A DNA stretch of 64,000 nt from Lumbricus rubellus (lineage: Eukaryota; Annelida; Clitellata; Crassiclitellata; Lumbricidae): positions 68,320,927 through 68,384,926 of the forward strand of contig OX243811.1 in assembly GCA_945859605.1 (NCBI GenBank). Reading direction: 5' to 3'. Both the position numbers and the translations under genes were made by a program. Below, in pieces: positions 30,011-41,300 of this stretch (the first letter of the stretch is position 1; each line of letters opens with the position of its first letter). The notes beneath the pieces were generated by a model that did not search any database, had not been told where the DNA came from, and saw only the letters and a program-made list of their open reading frames with translations.

Positions 30011-31180
30011 CAGGGTGGGCCAAAAAAAAAGACCCCCCCTAAGTTTTTTCCCAATATCTTGACCAAAAGAAAGAATTTTGAAATGAAATTTTACAGTCTT
30101 GTAGACAATTCATATTTACACCAGATGGCCAATTTTCATTAAACTATTTCAAACAGAACAAAAGTTATGCCACTTTTAGTGAAGCCACCCACCGTTTTTT
30201 GACGATTCAAAAACCCGACGCAACAAAAAGTAACAAAAAATCAATTCAATTATTCTGGCCAATATCTTGGCCAGAAGTACGAATATCGAAATGTAATTTT
30301 TCAGGCTTAAAGACAATTCATATCCACACATGATAGCCAGATTTCATCAAGATATTTCAAACATAAGAAAAGTTATATCACTTTTAGTAAGGCCACTCCC
30401 CATTTTTTGACATTTCAAAGACGTAACGCAGCAAAAAGTGTCAAAAACACGATTTTATTAAGTCTCATCTCAGATAATTGTTATCAAATAGCCTTCATAT
30501 GCCAGATGATCATTATTATTACTATTTAAAACAGAAACAGGGTACCAGCGTAGCTGTACGTCACTGAGAAGTCACTTAGCAAGATGACACTCAAATTGGT
30601 AAATAAGAAAGCTGTCAGATTAATCAGAGGTCCATCAAGAACTTTGCAAAGATACTCAAAAGAAGTTTTGGCACTGGTGGTGGGCACATTGAACACAAGT
30701 TGTGAAGCACTACCAAGTTCATTTGACAACAGTTATTTGAGACGAGACTTAATAAAATCGTGTTTTTGCTACTTTTTGTCGCGTTTGGTTTTTGAATTGT
30801 CAAAAACGGTGGGTGGTCTCGCTAAAAGTGGTATAACTTGTGTTGTGTTTAAAATATTTTGATGAAATCCGGCCTGAATGTGTAAATATGAATTGTCTTT
30901 AACCCTGTAAAATTTCATTTCGAAATTCTTACTTCTGGCCAAGATATTGGCCAAAAACCTAATTTTTTCGCGTTTCGTTTTTGAATCGTCAAAAAACGGG
31001 GGGTGCCATCACTAAAAGTGATATCACTTTTGTTCTGTTTGAAATATTTAGATGAAATCTGGCCATCATGTGTAAATATGAATTGCCTTTAAGACTGCAA
31101 AATTTCATTTCAAAATTCTTACTTCTGGCCAAAATATTGGCAAAAAACATAGGGGGGGTCTTTTTTTATGGCCCACCCTG
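30011..31180. mobile_element. Mariner-like non-autonomous element (TA TSD) with repeated inner units
   Basis: Ends CAGGGTGGGCCAAAAAAAAA and GGCCCACCCTG, with TA on each side (30009-30010 and 31181-31182). The interior has two units in one orientation (30040-30440) and two in the other (30760-31150). Each unit contains CCAATATCTTG, GAAATGTAATTTT or similar, AAGACAATTCATAT and CACTTTTAGT. The whole is a near-palindrome of duplicated arms. Confidence 0.75.
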
Positions 31181-31857
31181 TACAGTAAGTTATACTCATT
31201 GCAACATGATAGTATCATATATAATAAAAGTAGGCCTAAATAATATCATTATAATCATATAATAGTAAATAACATCACGGTATATTATAACACTTCATGT
31301 AAAACAACGAAGAAAACAATAACTAAAAACCAATATCATTTTGTCAAATTTTCTGGGGGGATGTCAATCCTGGGGGAACTTCCCCCCGCCCAAAGACGTC
31401 TAGATTAAACACTGGTTATCAGCATATTGTGGTTGTTTTTCTATTAGTGATGGTTAGATAGGCTACTGTAGGCCTATAGGCCTACAAGAGAAAACCAGAT
31501 CGTGGAATATAAGGATTGGAAGCAAACGGAATGTGCACTTACTGCATAGAATCCCCAGACAAACACGTGCTAGACATTGAAATTAATGTAATCTTGTTGT
31601 AAAGCCAGGACAACATGGGCGTTATACCTGCAGTGTTCTTGGCACAGAGTTGCAGAACTTTGCCAATGTCATGAGCAGGTCTAATTAAGGTAGTCATTGG
31701 GTTTTCAACACTGGTCTTTGGCCTTAAACCCAGATGTGCTCAGCCCAGATGACTTTGCAGCCTCGCAGATCAACCAAAGCCCATTCACATTACTCAACTT
31801 AACCTTCGAGTCGATGCCTTGGATTGGAACCGGATGCTATTTATCAACTGACTTTTT

Positions 31858-32043
31858 AACCGATCTGGACTCCAGAGGGAGACGTGGTAGAGGGAGGCCA
31901 ATGAAGAACTGGATGGAGACTGTGCGAGAGGAGTAGGGCCTAGAAATTAAATGGAACGATGCTGTTGATGTGGCGATGAATAGAGTAGAGTGCACGGAGA
32001 GACTGCTTTGTCCAATATGTGCAGATCAGCACGGTAAGGACTA
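31858..32043 (+). pseudogene. RTE-like LINE C-terminal remnant
   Basis: LTDLDSRGRRGRGRPMKNWM, then ETVREE, a stop, GLEIKWNDAVDVAMNRVE and CPICADQHGKD. The RGRPxxxW motif and following acidic stretch are typical of the ends of RTE-type LINE proteins. Confidence 0.6.
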
Positions 32044-32989
32044 AAGTTTAAGGTCTCTTTCACCAAAAGCTGAAAGATCTCAAGTCAAAAGTGAAATGGA
32101 GGATCAGCTGCTATTCGTACCTCATTACCTTACAAGAATTTAGTTGTGGCACGAGAAACTTTTAAAGAAATAGCTAAATCAAGGAAGGATAACTCTACAA
32201 GTGGACCTAAGGCTAACAATAAGAGAGTATGCCATGAGGACAGAAACCGAAGACCTGAAAATTAGGCTATGTACGTGTACTGAAGTCTATAAGCCTAAAG
32301 CACAAGAAGAGTTACTTATTGTGTGCTTAGGGAGTGCAAGCATTTGTAGAAGAAAGTTGATGGTCTCCACAAATCAGAATTTCACTCCAGAGGTCCAGGT
32401 GGTGGGATTCTTTAGCAGAGCATGGCAGATATTCAACTGAATTCTGGGTGGCCTCCCTAAACCTTTACACCGGCATTAGTACGCAGCCTGCTATATAACT
32501 TCGGTATGCGTTTTAACGTTGTCTGTAAAGTAAAGTAAAGACATCCCAGGGCCGAAGGCCCGTTGGTGAGGCGCTCATCTCCTTTTCTAGGCCCTTGAGC
32601 CGGCAATGGACGAATCCCAAGGTCCTGGACACGGGGCCAGTGTATCGCAGGACTTGCCGTTTGTCTGTAGTCACCTATGTTACGCATAATGTAGTCTACG
32701 GTGATAAATCTCCACATCTTTGTTCTGACTCAGGGTTATCTCCAGATATCAGCCTCAAGTCTATAGGTATATTAGCCTTTGTATGGGTTCGGTTACACAT
32801 GCGTTACAGCTTGCATACAGTATATAGAAACATACATAAATGTATATATATATATAATTATATATACAATACATACAGACCACTCATATGTGGATCTTTC
32901 ACTAAACATCTTCCTTAGTTTACTAGACAATTCTGAAGGTAGGTTCTCGTTTTATATCTTTTGTATGCATGGCTCCATCAACCACATGT

Positions 32990-33245
32990 TACATACATAC
33001 ATACATATGCATGCACATACGTATGTGTATGTATGTATGTATGTATGTATGTATGTATGTATGTATGTATGTATGCATGTATGTAAGTATGTACGTATGT
33101 ATGTATGTATGTATGTATGTATGTATGTATGTATGTACGTATGTTTATGTATGTATGTATGTATGTATGTACGTACGTACTACACACACACACACATACA
33201 TACATACATACATGCATACATACATACATGCCTATATACATACAT
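32990..33245. repeat. (ATGT)n / (CATA)n microsatellite
   Basis: ATGT units on the plus strand for about 180 bases, then CA and CATA units, making an imperfect hairpin. All long Tyr/Val/Met or His/Thr/Tyr frames here are artefacts. Confidence 0.97.
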
Positions 33246-33255
33246 GCATAATAGT

Positions 33256-33455
33256 GAGGCGCGGTGGTCTAGACTGGTGGCGTCATTGCCATTGAGCCGG
33301 AAGGTTCGAGGTTCGAATCCACCTCGCCGCGTAAGGACCTTGGGCAAGTTCTTCACTCACAATTGCTCAGCGCTTCGGCGTGAAACTCCGATGCAGTGTC
33401 CGCTCTGCATCGGGAGCGCCTCTGAGTAGGAGGAGCTTGAAGGGGCGCTATAACA
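33256..33455 (+). mobile_element. tRNA-derived SINE
   Basis: A-box-like TGGTCTAGACTGG at 33265-33277 and B box GGTTCGAATCC at 33310-33320 form a pol III promoter. A body with CTCAGCGCTTCGGCGTG follows, then a tail GGGAGCGCCTCTGAGTAG and CTTGAAGGGGCGCTATA shared with the CR1-like LINE. Confidence 0.88.
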
Positions 33456-33806
33456 AGTGCACATACAAACAAACATGTAAACATATATACAAAAATTTAT
33501 CGGTCAGAGTAACTAAAGGGTCAACTTAATTTTCTTGACTATAAAAGATTGGTGTAATGTGCATACAGGGTAGCCTACTAGAATTCCAAATAATTTTCAG
33601 GCTACCGTTACGCATCATTCAGGTGCTGCTAATCATTCGGTAGATGACACTAGAGCACTAGAACCCGTTGTAGAATATGACTTCTCTTTCACGTACATTA
33701 GTTAAACTCGACGCCATTTTAAAGAACCCGATTGAGAGAAACATCAAATTTAATGCTAATAATTTCCTTTTTCAACTGGTATGTATTTGAATTACCTTCA
33801 CTTTTC

Positions 33807-34627
33807 GGTAAACGTGTAGTTTAGCGTAATTAATTATTTTCACGCTTATAATGGCACAAAAAGCGTCTTAAAATATTTATGTCAACGTGCTATTGCCAAA
33901 GTGATGTATGATTATACTTCGAATATCTTTAAAAGAAGGATTTCGATCGAAAACTTGTAATATTTTGTCGTAACCAACCGCCGATCCATGTTGTTGTTCA
34001 ATTGCGACTCTTTCCGGAAGTGGCGTGTGGCAAGCAAATTAATAGGTAAGTAAGTAAAAGGCCAGCTTTTTCAATTGCATCAGTTGCTTCATGAATCCAA
34101 CTTCTGTTTCAATAATAACTATTTTTCATCAATCCAGCTCCAATTTCAGCTTGATTAGTTTTATTACCCCAGCTTCTATTTCTCGCCCGTTATTTTCGTC
34201 AACCCAGCTTCTCTTTCATATATAAAAGTACCCTCATCCAGCTTCCATTACTTAAGCGTTTTTTTCATCAATCCGGCTTCTATTTCTCATCTAGAAATAC
34301 CTTCATCCAGCTTCCATTTCTCATTTTGAACTTAGGACCGAAGTCTTGACGTACACGTTATTTATAGTCGCATATTCGTCTATGGTTTGGGCGCGTAGTC
34401 CAACTTCCGGTCAGATGTTGTGGTTCAATGGCGATTCGACGGCGATTTCGCATGGGAAATGTGACATTTTAAAAACATAATTTTCTGCCAATATTCGTAT
34501 TCTTATGAAATTTTAAGTGTGCTGTTAGATGAGTTAGACCATTGCAAGTCATTAGGAATAATTTACGGCGCTTTTTCTCTCGTTAAAATCGTGAAAATAA
34601 TTAATTACGCTAAACTACACGTTTACC
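33807..34627. mobile_element. Foldback element, family E (copy 1), intact relative of 51524-57770
   Basis: Starts GGTAAACGTGTAGTTTAGCG and ends CGCTAAACTACACGTTTACC. The interior includes CCAGCTTTTTCAATTGCATC and AATAACTATTTTTCATCAAT; these are unoccupied versions of two sites that carry insertions in the 51.5-57.8 kb copy. The body has four to five CATCCAGCTTCCATTTC-type units. No clear target duplication was found. Confidence 0.8.
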
Positions 34628-34744
34628 CATGGGGTACTAAGAAAGACTTGGGGGGGGGGTGTTGAACCCCCCAACCCCCCGGCAATTCTCACCCTGTTCA
34701 AATGAGATATTAAAAAAACCTTTAAAAGAATAAGCACAATTAAA

Positions 34745-36210
34745 AATGTGTTTATAAAAGTGTTGTAACAGAACATGGAAAAGAACCACAAGTTTTGGAA
34801 GCAGAGGTGGAATGGGCAATCAAACAACTGAAGGACAATAAAGCACCGGGCCAGGATGAGATTCCTATAGAAATGATAAAAGCGGGCGATGAGGTGATGA
34901 TAAAGACAATAACAAGATTATATAATAACATATGGACAACAGGAAAATGGCCAGATGACTGTAAAAGCTCAACATTCATTTCTAAGAATGGAGAGTATAA
35001 TTGAGAGAGAACTTTCAGACAATCAAGCAGGATTTAGGAAATTTTGTGGAACTCAGTATCATATTACCGGTTGACGTGACAGGGATATTGGAGAGGCAAA
35101 GAGAGTATGGACAAAAAGTATAAATTTGTTTAATTGATCATATCAAGGCTCTTGATTTCATTAACCATGAATTGATGTGGAAAACTTTGATTGAGATGGG
35201 AATACCGAAACATTTTATATTACTACTTAAAGGACTGTGTAAAGAACAGATAGCGGTGATAAGAACACAATTTGGAGATACAGACAGATTTTAAATAAGG
35301 AAAGTAGCAAGACAGGGTTCCATCTTGTCTCTAGTCTTATTTAACCTGTGCATGGAAAGGATAATGAGGCTGGCTGAAATGGAGGAGGGAAAAGAGGAAA
35401 TAAGGATAGCAGAAAGAGCACTCAGAATAACTTGAGATACGCAGATGATACTACATAATTGGCAGGGAAAGAGCAGATTTGTTACAACAAGATAAAAAGG
35501 CTAAAGAGATAATCGAAAAGGCTGGTTTTTATTTCAACATAAAGAAGACAAAGATTATGACAACAGGTGGGGGAGACAATTTTGTGATAGACGGAGAGGA
35601 ATTGGAGGTGGTTTCAAGCTTTACGTTTTTAGGATCTGTAGTGGAAAAAGAGGGCAAGTGCGATACGGAAATAAAACGTAGGGTGGCGATAGGGAAAACT
35701 GCTATGAATGGATTGGAAAAAATATAGGATAGACATGTGAGTATAGACACAAAAGGCTAGTGAGAGCTTTTATAATACCAACAGTATTATATGGTTGTGA
35801 AATGTGGACAATGACCAAGAAAATGGAAAAAAAGATTAACGCATGTGAGATGTGGATTTGGAGGAAGATGCAGAGAATTTCTTGGAATGGAAAAAGGACA
35901 TATGAGTAGGCATGCTCAGAGATTGGTATTGAAAACGATGAGTTGTTACATCAAACAGTGCTAAGAAGAAAGTTGAATTTCTTTGGTCATGTTATGCGTT
36001 CAAATGGACTTGAAAAAGATATGACACTGGCACACGGAGAGGGGAGGAGAAAACAAGGGTGACCGAGGAAAAGATGGTGGACGAGGTTCAAGAAACAACA
36101 GGAATGAATCTGGAAGAACTACTTAAGAAAAGCGACATCAGAAAGAAAGCAATGGAGAAAACTGGTCATGACGGTCCCTAGAGTTCAGGGAACTGAAAGC
36201 ACAAAGTGAC
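34745..36210 (+). pseudogene. RTE-like LINE reverse-transcriptase pseudogene
   Basis: Most of an RT domain survives in broken frames: LKDNKAPGQDEIPIEMIKAG (start of RT), IDHIKALDFINHELMWKTL, VARQGSILSLVLFNLCMERI, the catalytic LRYADDTT, IKKTKIMTTGGGDNF, TFLGSVVEKEGKCDTEIKRR, LYGCEMWTMTKKMEKKI, LNFFGHVMRSNG and a C-terminus near 36190. Many stops and frameshifts show it is dead. The 5' end, with the endonuclease, is missing. Confidence 0.88.
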
Positions 36211-36734
36211 AAGGCGATATGCTACCAAAAGTTTTAATGATTCAAATGTTTAATTAATGTTTTGGATTAGGTTTTTGGGCTTAATGTATAATTAACATAA
36301 TCTCTATGAGCTTCAGAAATCTTAATTATTCGTTTAATGAATACATGCTAAACATTGAATCTATAATTCTATATAAAGGCAATGATTTATGTTTTTTAGC
36401 AGCCAGTTTTATCTGCCAGAAGTAGAAGCATGGACTTTAAAAGAATGTAAAGTATCATAAGTTGAAGAGACAAACTTCAAATACCACAGAAACGAATCAA
36501 ATTGGACAGTTATTGCTTTAGCAGATCACACATCAATCAACAGAAACTTTTACATTCTTACAGACAAAAACCTGCACAATAAAGTTTCTGTGAAGGTGGT
36601 AGAAAATGCATTATTTACTACATCACTGCAAAATCCTAGGAACACAAAATATCAGTGCAGTTTTGTAATATGTTGGATGTTTCATAACGTATATCATCAT
36701 TGCACAAAGGTATCTCACCAATAACCTGCAAACC

Positions 36735-37487
36735 ATGGATGAAGAACAAGGATTATGTCGGTCAGTAATAACAGAGGAATGCAACAGGGATGAGGCAATA
36801 GACTCTGTGGCATTATTAGGAGATGTGAAACCATACACATGCTATTTATGTGACAAGAGCTTTGCACGGATTAACTATTTATATGAACATGTGAAAATTC
36901 ACAGCGGAGATAAACCGTACAAGTGTGAATCATGTGGAAAAGCATTTGCAAGAAATGATAAACTAAAATACCACAGAAGAATCCACACTACAGTAAGAAC
37001 GTACAAGTGTAATTTATGTAAGAAAGCATTTGTCAAGTCTGATCTTAAACTGCATATGAGAACCCATACTGGAGAAAAACCACATAAGTGCAACGTGTGT
37101 GACAAAGGTTTTGTACGGATAGAGGCTTTGAATGAGCACATGAAAACACACACTGGAGAGAAACCGTTTAAGTGTGAATCATGTCAAAAGGCTTTTGCTC
37201 AGAAAGGTGATTTGAAGAAGCATTCAAGATCCCATTCAGGAGAAAAGCCATACAGCTGCCTACTATGTCACAAATCATTTTCACGGATAGATTATTTGAA
37301 TTATCATGGGAGAACCCACACTGGAGAGAAACCGTTCAATTGTGATATATGTCACAAGGCCTTTGCACAGAAATGTGACCTTAATAGACACTTGAAAACC
37401 CACAATACAGAAAAATCATCAAAAGGCAAATTACCTGATAAAGGTTTTCAACAGACTGATGGTTTGAGAGCCTACACTGAACATTAG
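36735..37487 (+). CDS. C2H2 zinc-finger protein, seven fingers
   Basis: A 250-codon frame with a strong start context (ACCATGG). An acidic 28-residue N-terminus is followed by seven C2H2 fingers joined by TGEKP-type linkers, from YTCYLCDKSFARINYLYEH to FNCDICHKAFAQKCDLNRH. Finger 3 (CNLCKKAFVKSDLKLH) has 11 rather than 12 residues between the second Cys and first His, so its helix is one residue short. A degenerate eighth finger (KLPDKGFQQTDGLRAYTEH) has lost both cysteines. The protein is likely a sequence-specific nuclear DNA-binding factor. No KRAB, BTB or ZAD domain is present in this frame; an upstream exon could add one. Confidence 0.88.
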   Translation: MDEEQGLCRSVITEECNRDEAIDSVALLGDVKPYTCYLCDKSFARINYLYEHVKIHSGDKPYKCESCGKAFARNDKLKYHRRIHTTVRTYKCNLCKKAFVKSDLKLHMRTHTGEKPHKCNVCDKGFVRIEALNEHMKTHTGEKPFKCESCQKAFAQKGDLKKHSRSHSGEKPYSCLLCHKSFSRIDYLNYHGRTHTGEKPFNCDICHKAFAQKCDLNRHLKTHNTEKSSKGKLPDKGFQQTDGLRAYTEH

Positions 37488-37801
37488 CAGGTCTTACAGG
37501 TGTGACTTATGACACATCTAGAGGCAAAGATCGTTTTATTTATCCAGAACCTATACAGAAGAACAGCAGGACGTACATGTAGAAGTTTTTGAGCCTCAGA
37601 TATTATCGGTTTCGGATCTGGAGTCATTTAGATTTTCTATTCCACAGAGTACTTATTTTAAAATGGCTTGTTATGGATTGCAAGACATCGAATTCTATCC
37701 AATCATCCGTGTTGTTATCGGTCCGTTTTTCCTCAGTCTTATATAACAAGTTCATATGACTGACTTTCTCTGGTCATATGTAAAACTAAAACTGCTCTTA
37801 G

Positions 37802-38474
37802 TAAGGAATGTAATCCCGGGACCACGGGAATCCCGGACATTTTACTATCCCGTAATCCCGGTATTGACAAGCACGGAATCCCGTTTTTCGGGATTACAAA
37901 AAATTGGATTTTTCATTAAATTACTTGAACATTTTGCAATAATTCATTGGTCAGTAGACGCCAAAACGACAGATAAGCAGATCGACGCCCTAGTGAAAGT
38001 AAGCTGGCAGAAAACCCAGAGGGGTGACTGTAGGTAGGCGTTTCTCAGTGGTGAGGCAGCGGATTTGGGTTTGCTCCCTCCCATTACTTGCTTGGTTCAT
38101 GTATACAGACTTATAGAGTCCTACACAAACCAAAGACCCACACACCATTCAGTTGACTGATAGAACATAAACCAAGGTTCTTTGTATGGATAGATCTTGG
38201 GTCTAACTTGGTTGCTTGGTGGGGATAGAAGCCACTGGTCGTAGGCCTATCACTATCAAGCTTCAAACAAACCCCGCTGCTGCCAGGGACCACCGACTAA
38301 GGCTCTTGCCGTGAGTCATACTTGATCGTGGTTGAAGTAACATAGACAGATACGTACTACTATAGTACGTTCAAGTAAAAAATTTAATTGCCCTTATAAG
38401 CCAATCCCGGGATTGACTTGTTTATAATCCTGGAATCCCGGGATTGAGGATATGCCCTGGGATTACATTCCCTA
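37802..38474. mobile_element. hAT-like element (GGAATGTAATCCCGGG ends), 8-bp TSD
   Basis: Ends TAAGGAATGTAATCCCGGGA and GGGATTACATTCCCTA, with GCTCTTAG duplicated (37794-37801 and 38475-38482). The ends are dense in ATCCCGGGAT palindromes. Confidence 0.9.
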
Positions 38475-38744
38475 GCTCTTAGTGGATGGGTATTTCAGTT
38501 AATGAACCGGGTTTTGACATTCCCTCCACGTATCAGTTCATAGAACTATGACATTGTTAACAAACATACAATGCTCTTCAAATCTCTCAGCCCTCCTACA
38601 TTCGTCAACTATTCACCATCCAACCGCCCAGGTCTACTCACAGGCTTAGACTTGGCCCAAACTCTGGCGGGGGGGGACGGACGAGCGGCTGAAGGACGAT
38701 CCCGAGGCGCTTGATTTGCGCCATGCAGGGGAGGGGTTTTGTGC

Positions 38745-39600
38745 CCCCTCCTCAGAAATCGATTTTTTTAACACTGCAATGGGAGCATATTATAGGCTGT
38801 CATTTGTCATTTTAGAAAAATTGCTCATCCTTTCGGTGCTAATAGTCCCGATCTAAGACTCCAAACGTACCCTCCATCCATGTCAAAATTGCTCATCAAT
38901 TCAGTGCCAGTAGTCCCGGTCTAAGACGTCAAAGTGTATCTGCTCCCATGTAGATTTTTCTAATTTTCACACTGCAATGATAGCATTTTGGGATGTCATT
39001 TTAACGAAATTGCCCATCATTTCTTGTCAGTGCTAATTAATAGTCATAGTTTAAGACTTCAAAACTTCCCCTAGTTCTTTTAAATCTTATAAATTTCCAC
39101 ACTGTAATGGAAATTTTTAGGCCATGACCCCAATAAAATTTCTCATAATTTATTTGCTGAAAGACATGGCTAAAGACTTCAAGAAATATCTCCTTCACAG
39201 TGTTTGTATTTTTTAAATTTATTATTATAATAATTATTGTAGGAATGCAAGCTGTCTTCTTAATAGAATTGCTCAGTTTCAATGCTGATAGGCCTACTCA
39301 TGATTTAAGAATGTCGAATCCCAATTGTTTAAAGAAATTGGGATTTCCACACTGTAACTGTAGCTTTTTAGACTGTCATCTTCACAAAATTATTCATGAT
39401 TTCAGTGCTCAGAGACATGGTTTAAAACTTCAATAATATCCCCTCCCATTGCATAGAATATTTTCAATTTGCAAACTGTAATGGTAACATTTTAAAATGT
39501 CATCCTAAGAAAAATTGCTTATTATATATGGATAAACAGTGGATAACACTGTAGAAATTCATCATGATATTTCTTAAATATTGGAAGATTTAAGCATCTC
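38745..39600 (+). repeat. Degenerate tandem repeat (CACACTGTAATGG unit)
   Basis: Six to seven units of about 110-140 bp: TTTCCACACTGTAATGG, TTTTAGGCTGTCATC, AAAATTGCTCATCAT, then GTTTAAGACTTCAAAA and a C-rich stretch. The array is bounded by GC-rich segments (38660-38745, 39600-39660) that may be the ends of a DNA transposon. Related units occur at 8750 and 29080. Confidence 0.7.
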
Positions 39601-39724
39601 CGTCCCCCCAACCACAAACTTTGGAGGGGACCGTCCCCTCTGAGTCTCCGCCCACGGGTCTACTAACTCATCATCATATCTTTCTTTTTCTCGGCCTCCA
39701 GTATCATCCTCTCTGAAATTCTGC

Positions 39725-40060
39725 CTCTCCTTATTGTATGCTGCACCAGACATGATTTGGAACGGACTCTCAACAGACCTCCGCCTGTTCGCTCATCTTA
39801 CTATCTCCCCAACAAAATATCTCTCCTAATTTAACCCTTTCCTGCGCTTGCACTCTCCTCTGCTGCTTTCCATTCACGACTGAAAACCAAACTCTTCAAG
39901 CTATATCCTTTCTCGAGTCTAATCAGGTTCCACCACCGTTACCTAACTACCACCATCACTGACAACCACCGTAGCACCACGCTGTCTCCTCGGATCGACA
40001 TCCCCAGATTTGGCCTGGCAGCGGAACAAAAAAGGCAGCTCTGGCTAATGCGGATTTGAT
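39725..40060 (+). pseudogene. LINE C-terminal remnant
   Basis: YAAPDMIWNGLSTDLRL resembles the conserved APxxWNxLPxxLR motif at the end of CR1/jockey-type proteins. Weakly related frames follow. Confidence 0.5.
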
Positions 40061-40097
40061 ATAGCCTAACGCCGGTGTAAAGGTTTCAGATTACCCC

Positions 40098-40617
40098 TGT
40101 CACAAGTCTTTTCCCTCTTCTTCTCTACGTGTGACCTTCAGTCTCTTCGGAAGCTTCTTCGTATAAGTTCGTGGTAGCGTAGGCCTATCCCTAGATAACT
40201 GTTTCATTAGCTAAATGGCTAGGTTAAAGAATCTACAGTCTTTCACTGTTTTGTTAACCAACAACGACGACGTGTTTAACTCTTCTTATTATACTCCAAA
40301 ATCCGATATAAAGTAAAACGATCAGCAACAACACAACAATGACTACACTTGCGTTATCATAACAACTACACGACTACTATCTTCATCAGTCTACTCTATC
40401 GCAACTCAACAACAACTCTTACAGCCTATCTCAACGGCTCTCAACACGCAACTCTCCTTCTTCACTTCCACTCCCTTCTTGTACAATTAACGTACGCTCG
40501 TCTAGACGTCACGTGCTGTCCAGACAATCACCTGTGCAGACGCCGCGCGGCAATTTGCACCTGGCCTACTTACGTCGCTGTACGACAATCGGCGTGCACT
40601 GATTAAATTAGCTGACA
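40098..40617 (-). repeat. 3' LTR (left copy)
   Basis: 520 bp, starts TGTCACAAGTC and ends AGCTGACA on the plus strand. By eye it is identical to 45899-46418. An 85-codon open frame on the plus strand inside each LTR is not thought to be a gene. Confidence 0.95.
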
Positions 40618-40620
40618 TTA

Positions 40621-40637
40621 CCTCCTTCCTTTCTTTT
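40621..40637 (-). other. Polypurine tract of the LTR element
   Basis: On the minus strand AAAAGAAAGGAAGGAGG, three bases from the 3' LTR. It is the expected primer site for plus-strand DNA synthesis. Confidence 0.75.
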
Positions 40638-40734
40638 GAAGAGAGCTAATTAATCTTAAAAATTAGCGAACGTATAATGCTTAAACTAAATACAAACAAT
40701 TCTTATACTAAATGCAATCACAAAATACCTTATA

Positions 40735-41292
40735 CTACAATCTCGATAAGCAGTCTGCTACTACATTCAACTTTCCTTTCTTATAGTTCAACAGAATGTC
40801 AAAATTTTGCAATGATAAAGACCATCTGACTAACTTAGCAGACTTCGACATTGACTCAGTCAAATAAACTAAAGGATTATGATCAGTGAACACATTAATC
40901 TTGGAACCAATAATAATTTCTTTCAATTTGTTTAAAGCCCATATGATTGCATAGGCTTCCTTCTCAATCGTCGCCCATCTCCTCTGGGTATCTGTCAGCT
41001 TCTGACTGATAAATGAAACGGGACGTTCTATCCCCTCATCGTCCACTTGTGACAGCACAGCCCCCACAGCAAAATCACTGCTATCACAGTACAAATTAAA
41101 TGGTTTGCCAACCTCGAACATGTACAGAATAACATTCGATAAAACAATTTCTTTAAGAGAATCAAAAGATTTCTGGTGGTCCTCAGTCCAAATAATGTTC
41201 TCAGGTGTCTGCTTGCTAGTTAAATCTGTCAATGGTTTAGCAATCTCAGCAAAATTACAAATAAATTGTCTGTAGAAACCAAAGAATATCAA
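40735..41292 (-). CDS. RT thumb remnant and RNase H of the Gmr1-like element
   Basis: The frame begins FFGFYRQFICNFAEIAKPLT, the thumb/connection region of Ty3/gypsy reverse transcriptase. It continues as RNase H with the catalytic acids in YCDSSDFAVGAVLSQ, IEKEAYAIIWALNKL and VFTDHNPLVYL, ending ADCLSRL. The start is set by the deletion junction, not by a real initiation codon (TTG at 41292). It should be fused to the upstream ORF in an intact element. Confidence 0.88.
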   Translation of the reverse strand: MIFFGFYRQFICNFAEIAKPLTDLTSKQTPENIIWTEDHQKSFDSLKEIVLSNVILYMFEVGKPFNLYCDSSDFAVGAVLSQVDDEGIERPVSFISQKLTDTQRRWATIEKEAYAIIWALNKLKEIIIGSKINVFTDHNPLVYLTESMSKSAKLVRWSLSLQNFDILLNYKKGKLNVVADCLSRL

Positions 41293-41300
41293 TCAATTAG

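Noticed and set aside
33256..33330. A functional tRNA gene
   Set aside because: A and B boxes are present, but the acceptor and anticodon arms do not form and a SINE body and tail follow.
32779..33429. 216-codon and other long frames rich in Tyr, Met, Val, Cys or His, Thr
   Set aside because: They are translations of the (ATGT)n/(CATA)n microsatellite; the same holds for 60218-60590.
40349..40606. 85-codon frame present twice (also 46150-46407)
   Set aside because: It lies wholly in the LTR and is repeated only because the LTRs are identical; no coding signature.
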